A stretch of 64,000 nucleotides of DNA. Origin: Ganoderma boninense (taxonomy: Eukaryota > Basidiomycota > Agaricomycetes > Polyporales > Polyporaceae). The notes under the pieces are model-generated. The model saw only the letters and a program-made list of their open reading frames with translations, was not told the origin of the DNA and ran no database searches. The position numbers were made by a program, and so were the translations under genes. Positions 12,654 through 24,597 of the stretch are shown piece by piece (the stretch's first letter is position 1; each line of letters opens with the position of its first letter). Location of the stretch: assembly GCA_002900995.3 (NCBI GenBank), contig CM035309.1, forward strand, positions 744,001-808,000, written 5' to 3'.

Positions 12654-14846
12654 CTAACAGACGGCCAGAACAAACTCGGAGTCCCCTCCAGCCAACCCCT
12701 TGACCCAATATCTCCCCGACTCGTCCGCTGTCACCACGGTATGCTTGAGATTCGTCCCGGTCAGAGTCGCCTTCGTGTGGTTGGCGGGGAGAGGCAGGCC
12801 GACGGTGCCCGTCGTGCCTTCAGGCGTGCTGATCTCGAGTCGGAACACCGTCTCGTTCGAGGACCACTTGGACGAGAACACGCCCAGCGAGGTCGAGAAG
12901 CCGGCATCGGCGCGGGTGAGATCGCCAACCTGGGGCGCGATCGCCCAGGTAGCACCAGCTTCAGTGAGGAGCTGGATACCGCCAACGTAGGTCTGCCCGC
13001 CGCCACATGAGCACCACAGTCAAGAAGAGAAAACGACGGCAGCGACACTCTGGCACTCACCGTCAGCGTGCTCGTTGGGCCAGTCGACCATCCGTGCGCG
13101 TGCGAGATGACCTGGTCGAACGGGTACGGAGCATAGTGCAGCTCGCCGGTCGTCGAGTACCCCTCGATGAGCGTGCTGTTCGTCATGCGCGGATCGTCCA
13201 GCATGAAGTCCGCCCACATAGTCCGGATCAGCGTGAGCGCCGCGGTCGTGCGGTTCGCTGTGAAGTGCGCCTCGAGCTCAAAGCCTGTGATGAACGGGGA
13301 CACCGCGTCCGCCGCCTCGGGCGCAGGCGCGCCGTACGGGCCCCAGCGTGCCTGCAACGCTTCGGAGATCTGGACGACCTGCGATGGGTCCGTAATGAGC
13401 TTGGACTTGACAGCCCACGCGTTGCCGTCTTGCGGCGCGAGCGTAGTGGTTTCGTTGTCCTTGAACAGCCCGACGTCAGGCTGCCAGAGGAGGGAGATCG
13501 CGGCGGTCTGGATGCCGGTTGCGAGCTGGGTCCAGCGGTCGATCGTCGCAGTGTCATTTTGGCTCCGGGCGAGCTCGAGTCCGAGGTTGAGCGTGTAGAA
13601 GAGGATGGAGTTGGCCTCGATGTTGTGGCCGCCCATACCGAAGCGGAGCCAGTCGTTGGAGGCGGTGATGTTCGCAAGGCCGCTGTCATCGATCTCGGCC
13701 AGCGCCCACTCCATCCCGAGTTTCCATTGTGCCCACTTCTCGTTTAGGTACGACTGGTCGCCGCTCCACTGGTAGAAATTCCCGACGCCGATGAGAGCAT
13801 AGAGGTGGTAAGTGAATGAGACATCATTGAGGGTGTTGAAGGGGAATCCTGCATAGGGGAGCATTCCGTTGGCATCTTGAACGGCGAAGAGGGAGTCGAG
13901 GGCATTCCGGACGGAGATGAGATCGAAGGTGGTGACAGCGACTCCGGGGACTGCGATGGCCATGTCTCCACTCCACACAAGCCGGTCTCGCTTCGCACCA
14001 TCTACGAGGGTGGATGTGCCGTTAGTGATGGTGGTGTTCAGCCACCATGTGAGGAAGCCTTCGGGCGTTATGTCGGGCAAATACAAGATGGCGTTGCCGC
14101 GGTTCGCATCGATCGTAACCAGCTGGTTCGTGTATGCACCTGCAGAATTTTAATAGGTCAATGTCTAGGTCGAAGTTGCGCGCTACGACTAACGGCGTTC
14201 TTACCAGCGTACCACACCCTTTAATGGCCGTCAGCTGAAACACATTGGAGAGTAAGAACGTATAGGCGCACCGGTTAAGCTTCTCGTCATTCGAGTTGAA
14301 CCAACCAGTGTAGTTTCGCAGCGAGTCGTCAGGCCAGTGAGGCATTGCGGTGAAGTACACCCAAAGATCGTCGATAGTGAGGGAGTCGGAGCCGAGGTTG
14401 ACAAGGGTGAGGTATCGGAACCCGCCACGCTCCATGTTAGTGGGAGCCGCGTAATGCCCTGCGGCGGTAAAGTTGAACACCATTGGCGCATCCGCTATGG
14501 CGTCCCGAGTCATGTCGCTGCATTCGGAAGAGACCCACAAAGAGCTCTCGGAGAAGGTGACACCGAGGCTCCCATCGTCGGAGGTTGTGTTGAAATTAAC
14601 CCAACCTGCGATGTTCTTACCGAAGTCGTAGGTGACCGAGGAGTTGAAGGCGGGGAGGGTGAGACGCCCTTCGGACGGGACGCGGTTGTCGAGGAGAGCA
14701 GCTTCCGAAGATACAGAGCCGCTTTGTTGATAGACAGAAACGGGACGGATCGTCCTAGAAGAAGGAGCGTGGATGTACTCTTGGTAGGGCACCGCTGCTG
14801 CAGCCCCTGCAGCAAGAAGAAGGAGCGGGAGAGAGAGGGGCAACAT
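12654..14846 (-). CDS. Secreted GH78-type alpha-L-rhamnosidase-like glycosidase
   Basis: Three exons on the minus strand (14846-14213, 14139-13061, 12992-12654) join to 683 residues with stop TAG at 12654-12656. Residues 1-18 form a signal peptide (MLPLSLPLLLLAAGAAAA), and many Asn-X-Ser/Thr sites fit a secreted protein. The central (alpha/alpha)6 barrel shows DGAKRDRLVWSGDMAI, GVGNFYQWSGDQSYL and SNDWLRFGMGGHNIEAN, the pattern of six-hairpin glycosidases of the GH78 group. The C-terminal beta region has SSKWSSNETVFRLEI. The donor GTACGC at 14212 rather than the nearby GTAAGA keeps the frame (reads CGAYTNQL). The family removes terminal rhamnose from pectin or plant glycosides; the substrate here is inferred, since the subgroup contains untested members. 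Confidence 0.9.
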
Positions 14847-17667
14847 GTCGCCGCGACGAGGAGATGTATTGCTGCTTTCGAGGGCGGTGGACAGTTATAG
14901 GGAACATCGTCGGTCCGTCCCCCGTTAGAAGGCGTAGGGATGACTAGCAAGGCATTACGCGACCACCGACGGCCTTGGTCTTCGTCTGCTTTAGCTTTGC
15001 GCAGCGTCTAAAGGGTGAAATAGATTGATACGTAACGCGCACTGCCACGTCTCGAGGAAGAAGCGAAGATGAATACGTACTTCACGCGCGTGCAGGCGAC
15101 CTTGCGCAAAGCTTGAACCCGGGCTCCTGGCAAAGATATTCTGGGCTTGGCACTGGGTGTCGGAGGAGTCTTGCTGCCGGGGGCGGAATCAGAGTTTCTC
15201 TGTTCGAAAGAGCCGAGAGTACTCCGGAGTTTGTCAAGTGACCAGGTTCAAGTTGTCCCCGATGCGAACTCGAAGAAAGCTGCCAGTGTCAGAGCATCAA
15301 GGTACTTGGAGGTGGGCCGAGATGGATACGACGCGACACTGTCCCTTCGTACTGCTGCTCAGTGGCAATAAGCCAAGAAATTGGCTGAGGGTGGAGCCGA
15401 GGGTATCATTAAGTCCGTCGCAGGACTAATGTTGGTCCTGATTGGTCCGCGCGACAAGCTCAGACGCCCGGCTGAGTGCAGTGCTGCGCTCAGACCGCCT
15501 CAGCCTCCAACTCATGATCAGTGATTATTGCATGAGATTGCCCACGGTCTGCCGCTCACCGGATGGCCCAAGCCGAGTGCCTCCTCTACTCCAAGATGCC
15601 GAGTCAGAGAAGCACCCACACTTCTCACCTCATGAACGCCGTTGGAGGTTTGTCCCAGTGTGCAACTGCTCGAGCTCAGGTTCGGGGGAAACAACATAAA
15701 CGCATCCCATGGATGTACAATTGTGGAGAGCAGCAGCTTGGCACCTTGTCGACGTCTCCATCGTTCTGAATGCAACTCTTGTCGTAACACTCACCGAGCC
15801 GGTTCGCCACGAAGACAGACACTCCGAACTCGAGTCTGAATCTAACATACAAGATGTCGGTAACATTGATATTCCTGGGCATGAAGTAGCCTAAACCAGT
15901 AAATTATATGAGTTGAGTTAGATAGGGATCTCGAAAGGCCCGAAGTTAAGGGTGTAGGAGGTACCAGGATGGTATTGGTTTGTCTTGTCGCCGCCCATGC
16001 CACAGCACGGCAAGTGCTATGAATGTGCGCCACCACTCATCCGAACCCAGCCTTCCGTTGCAGCTACCTTTGGTCAAGGCAGGACTGGTTTTCGACGAAG
16101 GTAATGGCTCACTTTACGAATAGCTGTTGCTCCCGCTATCCGACTCATCGCACTTGAGATGTCCTTGGAAGAACAATGTCCCGAACGGTAAGGCCGAAGC
16201 GGCGAGACGAGCTTTCGCGGTCGGGAAATATGTATCGCTAGACTGAGCGCTGCATGTTCAGGTGCAACCGACGACACTCACCGGGAATCAATATTTAATC
16301 ATGCAGCACAGATGATTGCCTACACAAGCGGCCCCCAACCCCGAACCATCCGTGCCGGAGTGTGTTTTGTTTGGTACATCCAAAGCCTGGGCGGACTACC
16401 AGGACCTTCAACGCGTGGCGCATCTGCGGTATTTCTGGTCAGCCAGTAGACCGTAAGGTTGCTTTGGAATCGCGTCTACATACCTGTCTCGAACGCTGTC
16501 TCGAACACTGCGCTTCATGCTTCATGACTTGGTAGCGTTCGGGTGTTCCTAGACGCACTTAACCCTAGATATGCCGGCTGTCACAAGGAGGATCATGGCA
16601 ACGAACGGCCGCGCTTCAGAATCAGAAGCGGTTGTGCGGCGTTCCTAGCGTTGTCCCAAGCCTTTCATGATTCAATACAGAGAAGAGAGCGACAACGCCA
16701 GCTGTCGTAAGCTCCTGTCCGCGTATCACCCTCTTCGGTGGCGCCCCCGAAGCCAGCAGCATGGCACGCATCCACGAGACGCGTAAGTATAATGCATAAT
16801 TCCCTAGAACATGGCGCCTGACCCCTCGGTGGGAAGCACCCAGCCTGGAACCCCCGGTAGCAGCGGAGGGGAAGAGAACTTCATGTCAGACCACTCAGAA
16901 CACCGGCGCCCATAAGCAGGGGCAATGTAAATGACGAGCCACGCACCTCGTACTTTGCATGCGTTTGTATGAATTCGAATTAGCTGGGTCATGAGGTGAA
17001 GGGCGTGAGGCAACCTAGTAAATTGTGAGCAATACGACGGCGCTCTGACGGAGGCATAGAGTGCGAAATGCGGAGCCCTTGTCCATTAGAATTCCTGTAA
17101 CAGCAAAGACACGTACTACTACTAGGAGTAATCACAACTACAACTGTGTGTCCAGCAGACCAGTACTGTCCGAGAAGCGTAAAGACGCGCGCGCGCGCGC
17201 ATGTCACCTTCCCGCGTCCGCGCGGCCGGCAAGCCTGCCTGCCAGACCGGGGCTGGCTAAATCTGCAAGTCATAAAGTAAGTAAGTTGACCGTGGCGGTG
17301 TGTGTATGAAACGAGTGCGATGGATGCGGAGCGCGCGCCAACAGCGCTCCGATCCGGGAGTGTCTGTCCGTGTGTAATGGTATGCTGCAGAAGACGAAGG
17401 TGGGGTGATGAGAGTATGCGAATGAAGGGGGGCGGAAGATACTAGGTGCGGGGCAAATCGATGGACGGAAGCGGTACAAAAAAGTGGAGGGAGCAAAAAA
17501 AGTGATAAAGAAGCGTCCGAGCGCAAGAACCCAAAGCATAACCAAACTGGAGCGAAAAGGATCCAACAACGGAGCGCGGGGTGGTGGGGCTACAATGTGC
17601 GAAGGAGGTATCGCAAGTCCGGGTAGCAGTAGATTGCGAGGGTGATCAAACCAGGCTATATGCGCGA
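14847..17667. other. Long intergenic stretch without a supported gene
   Basis: About 2.8 kb between the GH78 promoter and the 3' end of the GH17 gene. Reading frames are all short, overlap each other and show no family resemblance. A (GC)n run lies at about 17185-17201. It may hold a non-coding transcript or decayed repeats, but I see nothing to support either. Confidence 0.5.
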
Positions 17668-19773
17668 TCAGCAGGTAGGGATCGTAATGTCTTTGAGGGT
17701 CCGGCTACAGATCGTACACAACAGTCAGCATCCCCAACTGAAGGCGTGAGACACGAAGGACAGATGACCCACTTAGAGTAGAAGAGGCCCCAGTGGCCCT
17801 CGACGCCGCCGAACTCTACGTCCTTCCACGTCTCGTCGAAGTACTCGAAGAAGAAGTAACCAGTGCCGTTGTTATTTGCCTGGCAGACGAACGTGTCGAG
17901 GAATATCTGTCGCATTCACATCCATCACGTCAGCAAGACGGCCACCAGCTCAGTACAACACGAAAAAAATGCAACCCGACAAACCTGGAGGTTTGGCTCA
18001 GACGCGATGGACGGGCCGTTGCTCTCGTTACCAGCGTCCTTGGACGCTGTCGGCCAGCCCGTCTCCGCAATGTAGAATTTGGGCTGGTTCGAAAGCTGGG
18101 CTGCAGGCTGCACGTTGGTGTCCTGGAAGAACTCGTTCACCCAGCCGGCGGCTTGGTCGATGGACACGTTGGCAAACCACGCATGGATGTTTGACATGCC
18201 ATAGTCGACTGCTTCTAGCACCTCTGTGTTGAAGTACGCGCCTGCATCGGCCGTCCCAATAGGCAGCGTCTTGCTCAGGCCAAGGCCTTTGATGGTGGTC
18301 CGCGTGTCGGAGATGTTCGAGATGAGCAGCTGGGCGCCGACGTCGCCTACGGCGCTGTTCGCTTCCGTGGCGCCGTTGGCGTTCAGGTAGCTGGACGTAA
18401 GATGGGCGCGATCGTGAGCTCTGGCGTTACGACAGGACAGGTAGTAGACATACTTCAGCATGAACTCGTTGCCGACTGTGACGCCGGAGACGTGATCTGT
18501 GCCGTACTTCTTCAATGCTTCGACTATGGCGTCACGTTGCCTCAAGTATGGAGCCGGGTCGGTCGGAATGGGGTAGTTGCCGAGCCAGACGGTCATGTTG
18601 ACCTTGGTCTGGTTGATGGCCTCGAGCTGTCAAGGTCCACAATTAGCGCGAGCGTCCGGCTATATGCAAGACACATGGCGACATACCACCAACTCTGTCT
18701 GATTGCAGTCGGCACCATACAAACGAATTTGCTGTGTGGCGGGGTGGTTAGAGGAGCGCTGCGAAGCACAGATGGGAACATACGTCTGTCAGCTGCGAGA
18801 GAAGCTGCAAAACAGGTGCGGAAGCGGATTAGCGATCAGCGTGGCGCTGCGGACAGCGAACGAGTGGCCGTACCTGAATGTCCGTAATGACGTCCGCTGT
18901 GCCGGAGCGCGGTCAGCGTCGTCTATCAACGTTACATGAACAGGGAGAGGGCAAGGACCAACATACCAAGACTGTTGCCGCAGGCGGGGTATTGCGAACC
19001 CTCGGGAGTGTACGCGATGCCCCAGAAGGACTTCTTCAGCCTCGAATCGAGTTGGAAGGAGCTCGGGTCGTTGGGATTGGTCTGGTTGACCACACCGGTC
19101 GAGGAGGACCCAGAGCTCGTCTTGCTGCTCGTCTTGTGGCTGGTGGCCACGCCGACACCCACGCCAACACCCACGCCGATGATCACAATGAGCGCGAGAA
19201 TACCGCCAATGAGCTTCAAGTGCGCCGCCACCGTACAGAATGAGCGAGCCGATCGCGAGTCTAATTGACCGAAAGGAGGTGAGTACTCACGAGCCACTTT
19301 GACCGCTTACTCCGCGACTGCTCCTTCTCGTGCCACGCGTTGTTGAAGGGCTGGTTGGAGTATGAGGACTCCATGTTGGCGTAGCCCTGTTGCTGGCCGC
19401 CGCCGTAGCCCGGGCCGGGATTGTTGAGAGGCATGGCGGGGTTGTCCGAGTAGGGGTCTACGTGCTCGACGCGCGGGTAGTCTTGCGGGGGGACCGGTGG
19501 CGGGGTGGGCGAGTGGGCGAGGCTTGCCTGGCTCGCGGCGGCACTGTTGCGCGGGGAGTTGTTGGCGGAGAGGGTGAGGGCGTAGGGGTCGTCTACGGTG
19601 GATAGACGGTGGGGTGGCTGCGCAGCAGACGGCGGGGGAGTAGGTTTATGAATGGAGGAGAACAGGGGAGACGCTTAGCAGGAAATTGAACAGACCGGCA
19701 AGTATGAAGTGTATTCTGGGCCAGAATTCGAGGCCATCCCCCGCGTGGGATCGGGACGGCTGAGAGACGGCAT
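17668..19773 (-). CDS. Membrane-anchored GH17 beta-1,3-glucanase
   Basis: Ten exons on the minus strand: 19773-19696, 19617-19291, 19213-18967, 18896-18874, 18804-18784, 18731-18687, 18626-18454, 18390-17985, 17906-17773 and 17704-17668, joining to 496 residues. A Pro/Ser/Asn-rich cytosolic tail (DDPYALTLSANNSPRNSA) and a basic KEQSRSKRSKW precede one membrane helix (LLIGGILALIVIIGVGVG), so this is a type II protein with the enzyme outside. The GH17 fold shows IRLYGADCNQTELV, the acid/base region GVTVGNEFML and the nucleophile region YIAETGWPT, ending GHWGLFYSN. It likely trims cell-wall beta-1,3-glucan. Exons 4 and 5 are only 23 and 21 nt. The start is either 19773 (MPSLS) or the in-frame ATG at 19737 (MASNS). 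Confidence 0.9.
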
Positions 19774-21085
19774 GCGCAGCTATTTCTGCTCGTTTGTACG
19801 GTTCTTTTTCGGTTAGCAGGTCGTTAGAGGCGTCAGTCGTAGAGAGCGCGCTCGTGAGGTCGTCAGTGGGGGCGGTCAGCAAAGCCCGGGGGGCTAGGGA
19901 GTCGTAAGAGAGAGGGAGGGAGGAGAGCGGCTGGGGCGTGGATGGACCAACGCCTCTTTGGCCATGGCGATGACTGCGAGCGTGCTCTGAGCGCTGCGTC
20001 CCTCGACCCGGAACCGCCGAGTCCAAGCCGAACCTGGCCTCCTTCATTTGTGTCTATTTCCGCACTGACTCTACAAAGACTACTAACTTTAATAGTGCTG
20101 TTACTGCCCTGTAGGAACATCTCTCTCCCCCAAGTCGCCGAGTCTTCTCAGTCCCCCAGCGTCGTCCCTCCTGTCCTTAACTCAAGCAAATCCCGAGCAA
20201 GCCTGCGACACACACACCCGAGCCTCGGCACGTCTTAGGCACAGACTGCGGACGGTCCACCAGCTCTAAATCTGAATTTCCTTGAGCCTCCGTCGACATG
20301 ACGATACAAGCAGCTGCTGGCGTGCATCGACAAATCCAAGGCACTCCGGTAGACGGCAGTCAGAAAGAGAAGCAGATGGCCAGACGGCAAGTGGATTCGA
20401 GTGGCAGAATTCGCAGCAGCAGGCCCCCGGCACCTCGGCTTCAACACCACAATTATAGCCCGACGCCGGGCTTCAGACTAAAAATACTGGGCGAGTCTGC
20501 AGTCAGTCCGACAACCCTGTGCGTCTTGGACCGGTATCCAGAGTCCGTGTCAACGAGGAGATGAGAGATGGAGGCATGGCAAGAGGCATGGACATGAACG
20601 ATGCAGGCGGAGATGTAAACGAGAGGAATGAAAGGGGCTCGGTGGGGTCGTATATACGCAACAAGGCGGGCGCAGAGGGCCGCGGAATGGAGTGACTGGT
20701 GGGGATAACGCGGAGGGATCGGTCTGGAGAGAGGGTGGAGGGAAGAACGCGAGATCTGTACTGAAGGAAGACAAAGAGCTAATCACAACAACATACTGTA
20801 TATCGTAACAACATCGCGAGCGCATCCAACCGGCAGGCAGCGTCCCCTCCATAATACACCACCTGCCGACACCTAAATAACGAGCAATGCACAGGAGGAA
20901 GGAATCAGCAAAGAAACGTGGGGGTAGTACTTGTACGATGGTATAGCAGATGCGGCGAGGCGAACACAAGCGACCAATGACAACGAGAAAACAACCAAAC
21001 GAAGTAGACAAGGAACCGAAAGCAGGGCGGAAGCAACACGGACCGCGACCATCGGCGCACATCACGGCGCATCCGTCGGTCGACG
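19774..21085. other. Intergenic: GH17 promoter and RhoGAP 3' region
   Basis: No gene is supported. A long minus-strand frame running from 21668 to 20550 is mostly read-through beyond the RhoGAP stop at 21086 and uses the wrong frame of its last exon. Pyrimidine-rich runs near 20120-20230 could belong to a promoter. Confidence 0.5.
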
Positions 21086-23540
21086 TCACCCGTTCTTCGT
21101 GCCTCCGCTTGCTGTGCGCCCCGGCTGGGCAGAGGCGCGCTTCTGTTTCTTGACCAGCTTCGCATGCCGCTCCTCCTCTGGTATTCGCCCCGTCTTGGAC
21201 GAAGGCAGCGTCCGCGAACGTGTCACTGTGACCACCGAGTTCGAGCGTGACGGGGGCGCCTCGACCACTGGCGACAGGTTCCCCGACGCCTCTATTGGCG
21301 ACTTTTCTGGGAACGTTCACAGGCACGCGGTGAGCGTCCGTATGCGCGCACCCGAGAACCATAAACTCACCTCCTGAGCGCTCGGTCGTCGTTCTCCGCC
21401 GTCCAATCTTCTTGGGCACCGCGTCTCTGCTGATAAGCTTCCACCCGTTCGTCTCCTCGTCTGAGCTCACGAGGATATCCGCGACCGGTTCGGCCATCGG
21501 CACCGTCACCGCACTATCCGATGGCTTTGTTGTTGGAGGTGGTGGGATGTCGAGCATGAACCAGTCTTGATGCTTAATCAAGAATTCGAGTACGTCTTGG
21601 CTTAGGTGGTGTTCTTGCGGCGACAGCTCGTGGCTTGGATGTGCGATAAGGGCTGGCCGGAATATCACCGCCAGATCTGTAGCGGGACCGATGAAGGGTT
21701 CGACGTCCGCAGCTTAACAGCGCTGCTCTAGAGCGGTGGGGAAAGGGTAAAGGGACGTACTCTTCGCTGTCATAAGATTCTTGTCTGATTTCCTCGCGAA
21801 GACCGATAGCAGATCTAGCACATACAGCAGCAGATATTGATTTGCGCGCGGCATCGAACGTATCAGTCGTTTGTACGTTGCAATGACTTCGTCTTCGTTA
21901 TGAGGTTTCTTGGCTACAACGTGCATCAGCACGGGGCTGGCCTCACATTCAGTGTGCACAATTTCAACTCACCAAGGGCGTCTCGGAACTAGAAAATGGA
22001 TGTCAGTTGTTGTTGAAACATGTCGGAGTTTAGAGGCTCACTAAATGGTACATATCGTGGGGTATCACAGATTCCTGCGTGTTGTCAGCGGTGGGTAGGG
22101 AGACGCGATGGAGGGTCTCCAGACATACGGGCATTTGCGTGAGGTATCGTCGGAATACGCTTGCAACATCGTGTGTTGTGTACTGCTCTTTCGTCCACTC
22201 AAGGCCTTTCCCGTACTACTTAAAACAATGTTCGAGGGGCGTAGCGACGGCAATGGGAGTGGGTATTTTGTGGAGCCATGAGTTGAAAATGGCATGGCGT
22301 CCAGCCAGATGGGGGAGTGGGGCGAGTGATGAGAAAAGAGGGAGTGCAATGCGAAAAGTCAGGACGCACTCGTGGAGGCGACTCGAAAGCAGCTTGCAGC
22401 TCTCTCATCCGCTTATTCGACCCATTAACACGGAAAGTGCCCTCCACCTCCGTCGCTGCTCCACCCTCAATAACCATGTCCCATACGAAGAGCGTTCAAT
22501 CGGACGCACCATTCTCCTTCAGATATAACCCGCTGGGATAGGAGTGAGGACCGGCATGATAGATAGGGAGGGGCCCAGAGCAATATTGGCGGATATTGCG
22601 ACGCACCATTTCGCGACCACGACCGGTATATAGCCCCACACATACAGCTCCCCGTTCGCGTTCGCGGTCGAGATCTGCACGCTCGCGTGCTTGAGGCTCT
22701 CCTTGAGCGGCTTCCGGAACACGACGTGCTCCGCCTCGGCGGCCTTCTTCTCCTCCGCCTCCTTCTTCGCCCGCTGCGCGAACGTAAAGCTGTTCCACCA
22801 CGTCTTGAGGCTCGCCTTGGTCATCGCCAGCGCCGGAGGCTCGTGCGTCGTGTTCGGGGCCGGGGCGGTGGTCGTCATGGGGTGTGTGTCCGGCGGAGAG
22901 GCGGGAGAGGGGCTGTCGGTGCTCGCGGGCCCGTTGGCGTTCGCTCCCGTGCCCGCTGCGACTGGTGTTCCGGGGGTCCCACTGGCTGGCGAGGTGACGG
23001 CCTGGGCGTGACACCAAGGTGTGAGCGTGAGGCGCGCGCGCGACTCCCCGGGATCATGATCCAAGTATGCACGCATACGTACTGCGACTCCTGCTGCTCC
23101 TGCTCCTGCGCCCGCTTCTCCTCCTGCCTTCTCTGCTGCTCCTGCGCCGGCGGCGGCCGCTCCTCCGGGGCCGAAGGTGAGGTTGAACGGGCGGCCGGGG
23201 GTGTCGACGGTGTTGGATCGGCGGCGATGGCCCCGCGCGAGGAAGCCAAGGAGCGGGGGTCTGCGGCGGGTCCGAGAGGCCAGGGTGGAGAACGGAGAAC
23301 GGGGGTGCGATCGGGGCGTGGGCCGTGCTTGCCACAGACGTCAGCGCCCGGAACAAGTTCCAAGGATCGCAGCGGCAGGCGGTCGCTCTCCGGGCTGCTG
23401 CAGCGGCGTGCGGGGGTGCTCGAGATCGAGAGGGCGACGAGGGAACGGCGGGGGCTGCGACGGGCTTGCGGTACTTACTTGTCACTGGAGTCTCTGGCCA
23501 AGGCGCGATCGACTGCTCCCGTGGAGCCCCACGGGCCACC
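21086..23540 (-). CDS. RhoGAP-domain protein
   Basis: This is a GTPase-activating protein for Rho-type GTPases, acting in polarity and the actin system. Well supported exons on the minus strand are 23079 (entered from upstream), 23001-22607, 22532-22510, 22455-22370, 22215-22129, 22074-22042, 21988-21973, 21913-21761, 21676-21371 and 21306-21086. The RhoGAP domain reads VEGTFRVNGSNKRMRELQAA, LEWTKEQYTTHDVASVFRRY, LTQMPESVIPHDMY, then MPRANQYLLLYVLDLLSVFA and NLAVIFRPALI. An Ala/Pro/Glu-rich N-terminal region carries a Gln/Glu coiled coil (EEKRAQEQEQQES). The C-terminal tail is basic and ends GGTKNG. One exon is 16 nt. The residue supplying the arginine finger appears as Arg in GTFRVNG. The 5' exons between 23080 and 23540 are not resolved, because two frames look coding there. 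Confidence 0.85.
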
Positions 23541-24147
23541 TGCGCGGGCCACTCGGCTGGTGCTGTGAAGTCTGCGACGTGCTAGTCCTCAGGCGAGTTC
23601 CGGACGCCCATTTCGCTATCCGGCTCACTGGAATCCAACGTTACAGCACTGGTACGAAGGATATCCGAAAAGTGACTCGCACGCCGTGCCACCCTGCGCC
23701 GACGGATCCCATGGGCTGCGGGTGTAGCTGGTGCAGCTCAGTCGGCGGCAGAGCAAGGCCATGACGCATATGATTGAGCTCGTTCACTTGCAAGTCGTAC
23801 AGCTTTGCACAGGCACACAAGATCGTCATCATCGTGGCAAATGGTCCCCGGTAACCGTATTTAGGACCCTCTATTGAACATGTGGACGCAACGTGACGTA
23901 TCGAACGGGGGAGACTAGTCTTGTACAGTACTCTCCACTCGCAAGAGCGCAAATCCGGCCATCTGACGGTGCCATCGAGCATCCAGCGGATCACGGTAGT
24001 CGGCCTCGCCCGTTTACGCGAGGGCACTGGGCTCCCGGGGACATCGCTGCCCCTCGAACCCGGCTGATTGTGATTTTCAACGGCGACCTACGGGTGGTGA
24101 GACTCAGAACAAGCCGGGATTTGTACCGAACGTACGTAGAAGTGCCT
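23541..24147. other. Intergenic, nothing recognised
   Basis: Region upstream of the RhoGAP gene and up to the MITE. It should contain the RhoGAP promoter. A short plus-strand sequence around 24050 (CTCGAACCCGG) looks like part of a tRNA T-arm, but no cloverleaf could be built around it. Confidence 0.5.
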
Positions 24148-24149
24148 TA

Positions 24150-24222
24150 CAGCTAACTGCAAAAACATAGCGCGTTCTGGCCGCGCGAGTGGGCGTGGCA
24201 TGTTTGGCCACCTACCCGAAAT
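24150..24222 (+). repeat. MITE terminal inverted repeat, left
   Basis: The left arm contains GGCCGCGCGAGTGGGCGTGG and GGCCACCTACCCGAAAT. Its inverted partner is 24501-24573. Confidence 0.85.
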
Positions 24223-24500
24223 AGTAGGGGTAGGCGCGCAAACATCATGCACATATTGGCCTTCAGGCGAATGCGGAGGCCACAATAATTTCTTCAGTAT
24301 GTGTGTTTGCCATGTATCCTCAAGATTGTCTCCCAAAATCTGTCCCTCAAGCTTCTCCAGACCGGGTGGACGGAAGGAATGATCAAACGCCGGAGAGCCA
24401 GCGCTTCGCACCAGCGAACCTGCCCATAGCTGCCCATCCCGCATGCTGGCACACGCCCAGATGGAGAGGTCCAGCGACGAGACCCACGCCTGGCCCGACC

Positions 24501-24573
24501 ATTTCGGGTAGGTGGCCAAACATGCCACGCCCACTCGCGCGGCCGGAACGCGCTATGTTTTTGCAGTTAGCTG
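24501..24573 (-). repeat. MITE terminal inverted repeat, right
   Basis: Inverted copy of 24150-24222; ends GCAGTTAGCTG followed by the TA duplication. Confidence 0.85.
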
Positions 24574-24597
24574 TAACTGCAGGACTCTGGCTACTCG

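Larger units (their letters stand above)
24150..24573. mobile_element. MITE with 73-bp terminal inverted repeats
   Basis: Bases 24150-24222 and 24501-24573 are near-perfect inverted copies (one mismatch inside, more at the inner edge), starting CAGCTAACTGCAAAAACATA. A TA dinucleotide flanks both ends (24148-24149 and 24574-24575), the target pattern of Tc1/mariner elements. The 424-bp length and lack of any coding frame fit a miniature inverted-repeat element. The ends lie within 25 bp of the stop codon of the neighbouring DUF6535 gene. Confidence 0.85.

Noticed and set aside
13007..13747. 246-codon plus-strand open frame across the GH78 gene
   Set aside because: It is an antisense shadow caused by G/C-rich third codon positions; its Arg-rich translation has no family resemblance, while the minus strand gives a full glycosidase.
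17185..17201. GC dinucleotide run
   Set aside because: Simple sequence without flanking structure or a gene; not a regulatory element I can support.
20550..21668. 372-codon minus-strand frame at the end of the RhoGAP gene
   Set aside because: Its first part is a true exon, but the rest reads through an intron and past the stop. Splicing at 21370/21307 gives a better tail ending at 21086.
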